Assembly (NCBI GenBank): GCA_964534315.1
Contig: CAZHOV010000126.1
Coordinates: forward strand, 1 to 16,753
Source: CAZHOV01 sp964534315
GTDB lineage: Bacteria; Bacteroidota; Bacteroidia; Chitinophagales; Saprospiraceae
Direction of reading: 5' to 3'
DNA length: 16,753 nucleotides
Below the pieces are notes generated by a model. That model searched no databases. It was given only the letters and a program-made list of their open reading frames with translations, and was not told the origin of the DNA. Both the position numbers and the translations under genes were made by a program. This document shows, piece after piece, positions 1 to 5,566 of the stretch; the stretch's first letter is position 1, and each line of letters opens with the position of its first letter.

Positions 1-1
1 T

Positions 2-99
2 TCCTCATTCCTCATTGCACATTGCACATTCCTAATTCCTAATTCCTAATTGCACATTCCTCATTCCTAATTCCTCATTGCACATTGCACATTGCACAT
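2..99. repeat. Heptanucleotide tandem array 1 (14 units of 7 bp)
   Basis: The stretch parses without a gap into fourteen 7-bp units using only three words: TCCTCAT, TGCACAT and TCCTAAT. The words alternate irregularly. The last T of the last unit is the first base of the TCA that encodes the stop codon of the minus-strand acyltransferase gene, so the array begins exactly where that gene ends. Similar arrays occur at 3782-3851 and 7172-7227, in the same plus-strand orientation. They resemble in form the heptameric short tandemly repeated sequences known from filamentous cyanobacteria; any function is unknown. Confidence 0.9.
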
Positions 100-1364
100 C
101 ACCCCACCAGGTTTCCCCTTATCCCTCCTTCCAGCAACTGCAAATCCCCTTTCCCTAGCACACTTTTATCATAAGCAAGCATCAGCCTCAGCCGGTCTCT
201 GAAGGTCATGTAGATCATCGTCATGCCGGGGCGGGGAGCGAAGGGCGGGTAGTGGATGGCATCCGTTATAGCACAATCCTGAAACTGCTCGAAGCCTTTG
301 AGGGAGTAGCCGGTATCCGAAAAGAAAAAACTCCCTATAGCGCCGTTAGTCGGTCCTTTGACCAGGTAGGAATAGAGGGGCATGGGCATCCAGCGAAACA
401 GGTCCATCATCGCCTCATAGCTTTTGGGGATACCCGAGCGCATCTGCTCCATCATCTGTTGGGAGATGGCATCGGAGCAGGTTTTCAGCGATTCCAGGTG
501 TTGTGGAAATAATTCATAAAACAGAAAAGATACCTGATTCGTCATTACCGGACCAAACGCTCCCTTTCGCCTCCTGTCTTGAGGTACGGGCACCCAAAAC
601 CGTTGAGCCTCTACCTTTTTTTTCTGCAATAATTGATGAAATCCGCGCACTGAAGAAGCCAGCAAAAATGGACTCCGACCGAAGCGCACAAACTTTTTGG
701 CCCGGTCTTTTTCGATATATTGGGTTTCTTCTTTCGAAAAATCAATGGAATAATACCCTTTCCGGGAAGTATTCTGTACCGGGAGGGCTGCTACCGGCTG
801 CCGCTCGCCGCTCACTAAGAAGTTTTTTACCTCACGCGCATGATTCAGCTGCTCGAGTACCCGCATTTTATGACCGGGTTTGGGCAGAAAATGGGTAAAC
901 TGCTCCTCATCTAACTGTCCGCTGATATAGCGGGCCGCGAGCTCTACCCCTTTTGAATCCATCAGGGCATGGTGCCAGGTGATGGTAAATGCAGCCTGCT
1001 GCCCTTTGAGTAAGTAGAGCCCGAAGTTGATCAGTTGGTCGTTAGGCAGCTTAAATTGCGATAAATCCTCCAAAGGTTCCGCTCCGGTCAGATCATCAAC
1101 ATGCAGTTGAGGTGCACCACCATCAGCGATCCGCTTCCATTTGGGAGCCTGAAAGAACCAGCCTGTATCCAACTGCAGATCGTTTAGCCATTTGAAGTAA
1201 GGATGTTGCAGCTTTCGCTGAATAGCTTCTACATTAGGCACGTTATCGAGATGCAAGACCAATCTGGCAATATTGCCCGCATCCGTCTTTTTTCCGGACC
1301 TATCCAGCAATAACTGGAAATAATCCGAACCGTTCAGCAAATATTTTTGTGGAAAGGCATCCAT
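99..1364 (-). CDS. Condensation-domain-like acyltransferase (HHxxxD)
   Basis: A 421-aa protein with HHALMDSKG at residues 131-139. This matches the HHxxxD active-site motif of the CoA-dependent acyltransferase superfamily (NRPS condensation domains, PapA-type and wax-ester-type acyltransferases), in which the second His acts as general base. Near the C-terminus, FFFSDTGYS followed by a strand ending RLRLMLAYD fits the second half of the same fold. There is no adenylation or thiolation domain on the chain. The gene starts 5 nt after the stop of the acyl carrier protein gene, so translation is probably coupled and the ACP is the likely acyl donor. The acceptor cannot be told from sequence; a lipid or sugar made by the neighbouring glycosyltransferase is an inference. 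It is the last gene of the operon, and its stop codon abuts a 7-bp repeat array. Confidence 0.8.
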   Translation of the reverse strand: MDAFPQKYLLNGSDYFQLLLDRSGKKTDAGNIARLVLHLDNVPNVEAIQRKLQHPYFKWLNDLQLDTGWFFQAPKWKRIADGGAPQLHVDDLTGAEPLEDLSQFKLPNDQLINFGLYLLKGQQAAFTITWHHALMDSKGVELAARYISGQLDEEQFTHFLPKPGHKMRVLEQLNHAREVKNFLVSGERQPVAALPVQNTSRKGYYSIDFSKEETQYIEKDRAKKFVRFGRSPFLLASSVRGFHQLLQKKKVEAQRFWVPVPQDRRRKGAFGPVMTNQVSFLFYELFPQHLESLKTCSDAISQQMMEQMRSGIPKSYEAMMDLFRWMPMPLYSYLVKGPTNGAIGSFFFSDTGYSLKGFEQFQDCAITDAIHYPPFAPRPGMTMIYMTFRDRLRLMLAYDKSVLGKGDLQLLEGGIRGNLVG

Positions 1365-1369
1365 AGGCT

Positions 1370-1624
1370 TTAGGAGGCTTCTTCTTTGTATTGTAGTATG
1401 CAGTGGGTCAGCGTCTCTACCGAATGCAGATTATGATCGGTCAACGCTTCGTCTGGCAACTGAACCCCGAAGTGGCGTTCGATAAAGAGCACAATCTCAA
1501 TCAGCGAAAACGAATCTAACCCCAGATCATCGGTCAGGGAGTCCGTCGTTTTGATCTCGATCTCATCTGCGATCAAATTGTCGGAGATGAAGTTGAGGAG
1601 GTCTGTGGTTATTTTGCTTGTCAT
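1370..1624 (-). CDS. Acyl carrier protein
   Basis: An 84-aa protein, the usual size of a stand-alone ACP. The motif DDLGLDSFSL (residues 32-41) is the phosphopantetheine attachment site, with Ser38 as the modified residue. The common form is DSL; here it is DSF, as in many specialised (non-FabF) carrier proteins. The N-terminal helix, acidic helix II (IEIVLFIERHFG) and C-terminal helix are recognisable. It lies 45 nt after the glycosyltransferase gene and 5 nt before the acyltransferase gene on the minus strand, so it probably delivers an acyl group to the latter. It is unlikely to be the housekeeping AcpP, because no fab genes flank it and the attachment site is atypical. Confidence 0.9.
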   Translation of the reverse strand: MTSKITTDLLNFISDNLIADEIEIKTTDSLTDDLGLDSFSLIEIVLFIERHFGVQLPDEALTDHNLHSVETLTHCILQYKEEAS

Positions 1625-1639
1625 GTGTAATATATTGAA

Positions 1640-1681
1640 TATGGAGTATGAAATAGGAAGTATGAAACTTCATATTTCATA
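1640..1681. repeat. Heptamer array 4 (diverged, overlaps a gene end)
   Basis: Six 7-bp units in register: TATGGAG, TATGAAA, TAGGAAG, TATGAAA, then CTTCATA and TTTCATA, the last being the exact reverse complement of TATGAAA. The array therefore changes orientation at 1667/1668. It fills most of the 45-nt gap between the ACP and glycosyltransferase genes and encodes the last residues and stop codon of the glycosyltransferase. Relation to the TCCTCAT-type arrays is inferred from the shared period and the ATGAGGA-like reverse complement. Confidence 0.6.
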
Positions 1682-2881
1682 TTTTTCCCTCTCAGTTCTA
1701 CTCGATTCTTTTCTTCTGAATATCAACAACAACAAATATACTAAAGGTCCGGAAACTGCAGCTAATAAAATGCCAAGCCCGAAGCTTCCGACTACATATT
1801 GAAGCAGATTTTCACCGACCATGGATAAATTTATTGATTGATCAAACGGTATGGTGCCCTGCTGATTGAGCATGACTCCTCCTATTTTATAGCTACCATA
1901 AATAATGAAGGGAATCATAGGCGGGAGACTGATTTGCGCAGCTATCAGGGCGATCACTTTATTGACTTTCAGCAGACCACTGAAAAATACCGTCAGGATC
2001 ATCTGCCAGCCCCAGAAGGGGGTGACGCCCATAAACAAGCCCAGCATGACAGCATGAGTAATCTTGGCATTGGATTGTGTGCCATTAATGATCTCATCCT
2101 TGAGAAATTTCTTTATGTTCTTTTTTTTTAAATTTCTCAGGAATTGCATAGGGCGCACATATAACAAGCCGATAACCACAAAAATACTATTGATAATGGT
2201 AATGCGGGTGAAGTCAGGAATTTTGCGAAAATGGGAAATCCGCTCTTCTTTAGGCGGATAATACACGTCGATCGGCACCGGTATCGTCTCCACCCCGCTC
2301 CAGGTGATACGCACTACGGCCTCCATTTCGTATTCGTAACGCCCGGAGTAAAAACGGATGGCCCGCTCCGCTTTCAATGGATACAAGCGATAACCCGACT
2401 GGGTATCGGGGAGTTTCAAACCGGTTACAACATGGAAGGTAGTATTAGAGATCCAGTGGCCAAAACTGCTTGCTCCGGGTACATTTTCCTGGTCCATATT
2501 GCGAGCGCCTACCATGAAGGCATTGGGGTGCTTTTCGAGTGCTTCAAGAAAGTTGGGCAGATCGGAGGCTCTATGCTGACTGTCAGAATCCATGGTGATC
2601 ACCCGGGTATACCCCGCCTCCCAAGCGGCGTCGAAGCCATTTTGCAAAGCAGGTCCTTTGCCTTTATTTTCCGGATGATGGATAATAGTAAGTTGAGGAT
2701 AAGCTGCAAGGATGGCAGCTGTCTCGTCGGTTGCTCCATCATTGACAACAATTAGGTTGGAGGTGTATTCTAGTACACTATCCAGCACCTCTTTTAGGAA
2801 TGGAGCATTATTGTAGGTAGGGATGAGTACACAGCACTGCCAGTGGTCAAATTGCTGTTGATATGTCGGTTTGGAATTCAT
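1670..2881 (-). CDS. GT2 glycosyltransferase fused to DUF2062 membrane domain
   Basis: A 403-aa protein from the ATG at 2881. The N-terminal half is a family 2 glycosyltransferase of the dolichyl/polyprenyl-phosphate sugar transferase type: VLIPTYNN near residue 18, VVNDGATDE near 45, the metal-binding DSD at 98-100, and DTQSGYRLYP near 159. A hydrophobic segment follows, then a DUF2062 domain from about residue 260 (GLFMGVTPFWGWQ, then SLPPMIPFIIYGSYKIG), with several membrane helices. It probably acts at the inner membrane on a nucleotide sugar and a lipid acceptor; the substrates are unknown. I chose 2881 because an AGAGGGA Shine-Dalgarno-like sequence lies 6 nt upstream; the longer frame would need a TTG at 2920. 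The start overlaps the preceding dehydratase-like gene by 35 nt, which implies one transcript. GT2-DUF2062 fusions are known in aryl-polyene/flexirubin-type clusters. Confidence 0.85.
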   Translation of the reverse strand: MNSKPTYQQQFDHWQCCVLIPTYNNAPFLKEVLDSVLEYTSNLIVVNDGATDETAAILAAYPQLTIIHHPENKGKGPALQNGFDAAWEAGYTRVITMDSDSQHRASDLPNFLEALEKHPNAFMVGARNMDQENVPGASSFGHWISNTTFHVVTGLKLPDTQSGYRLYPLKAERAIRFYSGRYEYEMEAVVRITWSGVETIPVPIDVYYPPKEERISHFRKIPDFTRITIINSIFVVIGLLYVRPMQFLRNLKKKNIKKFLKDEIINGTQSNAKITHAVMLGLFMGVTPFWGWQMILTVFFSGLLKVNKVIALIAAQISLPPMIPFIIYGSYKIGGVMLNQQGTIPFDQSINLSMVGENLLQYVVGSFGLGILLAAVSGPLVYLLLLIFRRKESSRTEREKYEI

Positions 2882-3242
2882 CAAAGGTCCCTCTGAATTT
2901 AAAGAATATAGTGTCTTCAAAAGATAGCTTACTAGTAATCGAACGTCCGGAATGATCAGGTATTTCCTTAATGGTTAAGGACAATACCACCTTTGGGTGT
3001 ACTCCCGGATCTATCATCTGCAGGAACTTGATCACTTTGGATTGCGTTAGCTGCAATCGTTTTCCCACGATATCTTCGGCCGTCTCGGTCGTGATCTGCA
3101 CCATACAAACACCGGGCACTACGGGTTGTTCGGGGAAATGCCCTTTAAATATAGCGTGATCCGGGTTAAAGATGATCTCTGCCGAATAGGATTCACCTTC
3201 TCCCTGCAAATTTTGTACCTGATAAAAATCGTCTTTCAGCAT
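2847..3242 (-). CDS. Hotdog-fold 3-hydroxyacyl-ACP dehydratase-like protein
   Basis: A 131-aa single-domain protein of the FabZ/FabA hotdog superfamily. GHFPEQPVVPGV at residues 34-45 is the family signature and includes the active-site His35. In FabZ the catalytic acid lies 14 residues after this His, at the start of the central helix; here that position is Gln49 (VCMVQITTE). The protein may therefore be a weak or non-dehydrating hotdog protein, a thioesterase-like enzyme, or a structural partner for a dehydratase elsewhere. It is the first gene of the operon and has a consensus promoter box about 22 nt upstream. Its 3' end overlaps the glycosyltransferase start. Assignment to the fold is firm; the reaction is uncertain. 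Confidence 0.8.
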   Translation of the reverse strand: MLKDDFYQVQNLQGEGESYSAEIIFNPDHAIFKGHFPEQPVVPGVCMVQITTETAEDIVGKRLQLTQSKVIKFLQMIDPGVHPKVVLSLTIKEIPDHSGRSITSKLSFEDTIFFKFRGTFDEFQTDISTAI

Positions 3243-3263
3243 GGGTCAATACATTTGAAGTTG

Positions 3264-3271
3264 CAAAAGTA
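3264..3271 (-). promoter_or_regulatory. Bacteroidota -7 box for the lipid-assembly operon
   Basis: On the minus strand this reads TACTTTTG, an exact match to the Bacteroidota -7 consensus TAnnTTTG. Transcription would start near 3257, giving a leader of about 15 nt before the dehydratase-like ATG at 3242. I see no clear -33 TTG at the expected distance, so this rests on one box and its position. Confidence 0.5.
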
Positions 3272-3387
3272 AGAAAAAAGGATGTAGGGTGGCTCATAAC
3301 GCCAATTGTAGCATAGAAAAATTGTCGTTCATTAGTGGTCCAGCGTACCTTGATATAGAAATCAAGGAAGCCTTAAAAGAGTGGCAA

Positions 3388-3465
3388 TCGGCATCGTCGG
3401 GTGCTCCCACCATTCAACCGTTTTTAGTCGGCATTTTCAGGTGCTCCCACCATTAAAATGGTGGG
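3388..3465. repeat. Direct repeat pair ending in a hairpin
   Basis: Two copies of a roughly 27-bp sequence start at 3388 and 3428. They share TCGGCAT, a variable 5-bp stretch, and then the block GGTGCTCCCACCATT. The second copy continues into a perfect 9-bp inverted repeat, CCCACCATT (3446-3454) and AATGGTGGG (3457-3465), with a 2-nt loop. A hairpin inside a divergent promoter region is not expected to be a terminator for either neighbour, so a REP-like dispersed element is the better explanation. Confidence 0.7.
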
Positions 3466-3482
3466 TTGAAAATTAAATTTCT

Positions 3483-3635
3483 CTGCAGGTGCAGATGTCC
3501 TCGTCCTCTGCTGGTGGAGACGTCCTCGTCCCCTTCTGCTGGTGGAGACGTCCTCGTCTTCTGCTGGTGGAGACGTCCTCGTCTCCTACTGGTGGAGACG
3601 TCCTCGTCTCCTGCTGGTGGAGACGTCCTCGTCTC
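3483..3635. repeat. 25-bp tandem array, six units
   Basis: Six head-to-tail units begin at 3483, 3508, 3536, 3561, 3586 and 3611; five are 25 bp and the second is 28 bp. Each contains CTGGTGGAGACGTCCTCGTC or a close variant, with the core GACGTCCTCGTC. The first unit is the most diverged (CTGCAGGTGCAGATG at its start) and the last four are nearly identical. There are no unique spacers, so it is not a CRISPR. The reverse complement of the core, GACGAGGACGTC, is nearly the same as the core of the two-copy repeat at 3732-3776, which lies in opposite orientation. Confidence 0.9.
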
Positions 3636-3648
3636 CACCCCCTTTCCA

Positions 3649-3716
3649 GGTGCCTCTGGCACCCAACACATCCTCGCAAAACTTTTACGCCCCTGCCTAA
3701 AGGTGCCAGCGGCACC
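3649..3716. repeat. Pair of GGTGCC-n3-GGCACC palindromes
   Basis: Two perfect 6-bp inverted repeats with 3-nt loops: GGTGCC-TCT-GGCACC at 3649-3663 and GGTGCC-AGC-GGCACC at 3702-3716. They are 38 bp apart and sit between two related tandem arrays of opposite orientation. The spacing and repetition suggest they bound one mobile or repetitive unit; this is inference. Confidence 0.75.
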
Positions 3717-3725
3717 ACGAAGATT

Positions 3726-3776
3726 GCTTTGGACGAAGACGTCCAAAGCAGCCGAGACGAAGACGTCCAAAGCAGC
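3726..3776. repeat. Two-copy 24-bp repeat with hairpin
   Basis: GACGAAGACGTCCAAAGC, plus three further shared bases, occurs at 3732-3752 and again at 3756-3776. The first copy also forms a 9-bp inverted repeat with sequence just before it: GCTTTGGAC at 3726-3734 and GTCCAAAGC at 3741-3749. The core GACGAAGACGTC differs at one base from the reverse complement of the 25-bp array core at 3483-3635. Confidence 0.75.
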
Positions 3777-3781
3777 AGAGG

Positions 3782-3851
3782 CCTTCATTGCTCATTCCTC
3801 ATTGTTAATTCTTCATTCCTCATTGCTCATTCCTCATTCTTAATTCCTCAT
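3782..3851. repeat. Heptanucleotide tandem array 2 (10 units)
   Basis: Ten 7-bp units in register, the first imperfect. The words are TGCTCAT, TCCTCAT, TGTTAAT, TCTTCAT and TCTTAAT. It ends 39 nt before the VOC start codon, just upstream of a candidate promoter box. It has the same plus-strand orientation as arrays 1 and 3, with a partly different set of words. Confidence 0.85.
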
Positions 3852-3857
3852 ATTTCG

Positions 3858-3865
3858 TACCTTTA
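3858..3865 (+). promoter_or_regulatory. Candidate -7 box for the VOC gene
   Basis: TACCTTTA matches the Bacteroidota TAnnTTTG box at all but the last position and lies 26 nt before the ATG at 3891. The region where a -33 element would be expected is the heptamer array, with no clear TTG at the right distance. Weak single-box evidence. Confidence 0.35.
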
Positions 3866-3890
3866 CAAAAAGTCAATTTTAAAAAGAATC

Positions 3891-4313
3891 ATGATGAACA
3901 CTCCTCCATTTCACCTTGCCGTTCCCGTCCATGATCTTCAGCAAGCGCGCCAGTTTTATGGTGAGTTATTAGATTGCGAAGAAGGGCGCAGCTCCGATCA
4001 TTGGATTGATTTTAATCTCTTTGGCCACCAATTTGTGGCTCATCTAAAGGAAGGCATGCAGCCCGATCTGCATGTCAATCAGGTAGACGGACATGGTGTG
4101 CCGGTACCGCATTTTGGGGTGGTCCTCCCCTGGGAGCAATGGGAAGCATTGGCTGAAAAACTAAAAGCTCATAATATTACTTTTATCATAGAGCCCTACA
4201 TCCGGTTTGAAGGCAAGGTGGGTGAGCAAGCGACGATGTTTTTCCAGGATCCTTCCGGCAATGCCCTGGAGTTTAAAGCTTTTAAGGATATGGGCCAGTT
4301 GTTTGCGAAATAG
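3891..4313 (+). CDS. VOC/glyoxalase-fold protein
   Basis: A 140-aa protein of the vicinal oxygen chelate superfamily. It begins FHLAVPVHDLQQARQFYGELL, the typical first beta-alpha unit, and ends DPSGNALEFKAF, the typical last strand. Likely metal ligands are His8, His74 (PHFGVVL) and Glu127 (LEF), with His51 also possible, so the metal site looks intact. The family covers glyoxalase I, dioxygenases, fosfomycin- and bleomycin-type resistance proteins and others; nothing here picks one. The frame is open upstream to 3489, but that part only translates repeats, so I start at the ATG at 3891 (a second ATG follows at 3894). It is convergent with the histidine kinase gene, with 88 nt between stop codons. 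Confidence 0.85.
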   Translation: MMNTPPFHLAVPVHDLQQARQFYGELLDCEEGRSSDHWIDFNLFGHQFVAHLKEGMQPDLHVNQVDGHGVPVPHFGVVLPWEQWEALAEKLKAHNITFIIEPYIRFEGKVGEQATMFFQDPSGNALEFKAFKDMGQLFAK

Positions 4314-4332
4314 CGCGTTCGGAATGTCGCAA

Positions 4333-4363
4333 CGATCGCAGTGAGCGGATCGATCTTTCGATC
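4333..4363. terminator. Possible bidirectional terminator hairpins
   Basis: Two overlapping inverted repeats lie between the convergent VOC and kinase genes: CGATCGC (4333-4339) with GCGGATCG (4345-4352, one bulged G), and GATCGA (4348-4353) with TCGATC (4358-4363). The second is followed by AAAATTT rather than a clean T-run, so termination is plausible from position but not proven. Confidence 0.35.
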
Positions 4364-4401
4364 AAAATTTGCAATCCTTGCTTCGAGATACTCCGTCTAT
4401 G

Positions 4402-5421
4402 CTAAAAAGATAGTTCAAACCGCAACTCAAACATCCCTTTTTCCTTTTTAATCTCCAGCCGGTAAGCATCCCCGTATTTAAGCTTAAGGCGTCGTCTGAT
4501 ATTTTCCAGGCCTACTCCGCCGGTTTTATCTTTCTGGCGATCTTGTTCATTAGTGGTGTTGGTGGTTGAAAATACCAATTTATCCTCTAAAACAGCTAAT
4601 TCTATCCGAACAAAAGCATCGGGATTGGTATCAAAATCGCAGTGTTTGAAACAATTCTCTACAAAGGGGATCAGGATCATCGGTTCAATCCAGATATCCG
4701 AAAAATCGCCTGCTTTCTTGAAAGCAATATCCTGCGGTTCTTCATGTTTCATTTGAAAAAGGTCGATAAACTTTTCGATATGGTCAATTTCCTTTTGGAG
4801 GGCTACCTTGGCTTCTTGTCCCTCATAAATAACATACCTTAACAGCTCTGAAAGTTTAAACACCATCGGAGCAGTCTGATCAGACCTCACCACAGCTAAT
4901 GAATAGATATTATGAAGGGTATTAAATAGGAAGTGGGGATTGATCTGCGCCTTTAAAAACTGAATTTGCGCTTGGTTTTGCTCGTTGATGATAGCCATAT
5001 TTTTCTGCTCATTTTCAAACCGGTTCAAAAGAAGTTGATAGGCAAGACTCACTAAATAAATAGAAGAAGCAGACAAGACTGCCCCGATAAATAAACGCTG
5101 ATCGCGAGTTAACAACCGCCCGGAGATTTCTACATCAGAGAATTGTTTATTGATCAAAAAACGAGCGAAAATAGTAATCGTAAAAACCAATACCGAAACG
5201 GCAATGTAGAGCAACCATTTTTTCTTTTCCAACAGGTGATTGATAAAGTAACTATTTAAATAAAATAGAATAGCTAAAGGAGTTATATTCAGAACTCCTC
5301 TGAGTAAACTAACCTGCCATGGGAAAAACATATTAAAGATCAGCTGATGGATTACAATGATAAATATCCAAAAACTGACATGTAAATAAACCAACCACTT
5401 TATTTTAATTGCAGAACTCAT
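4402..5421 (-). CDS. LytS/YehU-type membrane histidine kinase
   Basis: A 339-aa sensor kinase of the His_kinase (PF06580) type. The N-terminal part, about residues 8-135, has four hydrophobic segments and little periplasmic sequence. A linker (about 136-155) leads to QINPHFLFNTLHNIYSL, with the phosphoacceptor His163. The C-terminal ATPase domain has the N-box PFVENCFKH (Asn256) and the G-box GGVGLENIRRRL (301-312). Such kinases usually pair with a LytTR-domain response regulator encoded next to them. Here the downstream gene is a convergent VOC protein and the upstream gene a divergent lipoprotein, so the partner must be elsewhere. The signal sensed cannot be read from the sequence. The start at 5421 gives a complete first helix. 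Confidence 0.92.
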   Translation of the reverse strand: MSSAIKIKWLVYLHVSFWIFIIVIHQLIFNMFFPWQVSLLRGVLNITPLAILFYLNSYFINHLLEKKKWLLYIAVSVLVFTITIFARFLINKQFSDVEISGRLLTRDQRLFIGAVLSASSIYLVSLAYQLLLNRFENEQKNMAIINEQNQAQIQFLKAQINPHFLFNTLHNIYSLAVVRSDQTAPMVFKLSELLRYVIYEGQEAKVALQKEIDHIEKFIDLFQMKHEEPQDIAFKKAGDFSDIWIEPMILIPFVENCFKHCDFDTNPDAFVRIELAVLEDKLVFSTTNTTNEQDRQKDKTGGVGLENIRRRLKLKYGDAYRLEIKKEKGMFELRFELSF

Positions 5422-5566
5422 ATGGGTAAAGCTACAGAATAAGCCGATGACTGCGTATTTTTCTCAACAATCAGTTGGATTTGATCTACTATTGGAAGAA
5501 ATTTCCCTATTTTCATGAAATAATTTATCTTAAACCAATTACCTGCAACCAACTAATTAGTCAGTG

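Larger units (their letters stand above)
3243..3890. other. Repeat-dense intergenic region between divergent genes
   Basis: This gap between the divergently transcribed lipid-assembly operon and the VOC gene holds no convincing gene. From left to right it contains the operon promoter, a degenerate half of the hairpin seen at 7134-7174, a small inverted repeat (CCTTGAT/ATCAAGG at 3348-3367), a pair of direct repeats with a hairpin, a 25-bp tandem array, two GGTGCC/GGCACC palindromes, a two-copy 24-bp repeat, a heptamer array and a candidate VOC promoter. Short open frames exist here on both strands, but they only translate the repeats into Ser/Leu/His/Phe- or Arg/Gly-rich text. Confidence 0.8.

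Noticed and set aside
252..898. Plus-strand open frames opposite the acyltransferase gene
   Set aside because: They overlap a gene with a clear HHxxxD motif and operon context, and show no recognisable domain.
2882..2920. Longer start (TTG at 2920) for the glycosyltransferase
   Set aside because: It needs a rare start codon and a 74-nt overlap with the previous gene, while the ATG at 2881 has an AGAGGGA sequence at good distance.
3483..3635. CRISPR array
   Set aside because: Units are contiguous, with no unique spacers, and no cas genes are present.
3453..3843. Overlapping open frames on both strands in the repeat-dense gap
   Set aside because: Their translations simply spell out the 25-bp and 7-bp repeats (Arg/Gly/Thr/Ser-Pro and Ser-Phe-Leu-Ile-His patterns) and several frames are open on both strands at once, as expected for repeats whose unit avoids stop codons.
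3489..3890. N-terminal extension of the VOC protein
   Set aside because: The frame is open upstream, but this part translates repeats and lacks any homology-like features; the VOC fold begins right after the ATG at 3891.
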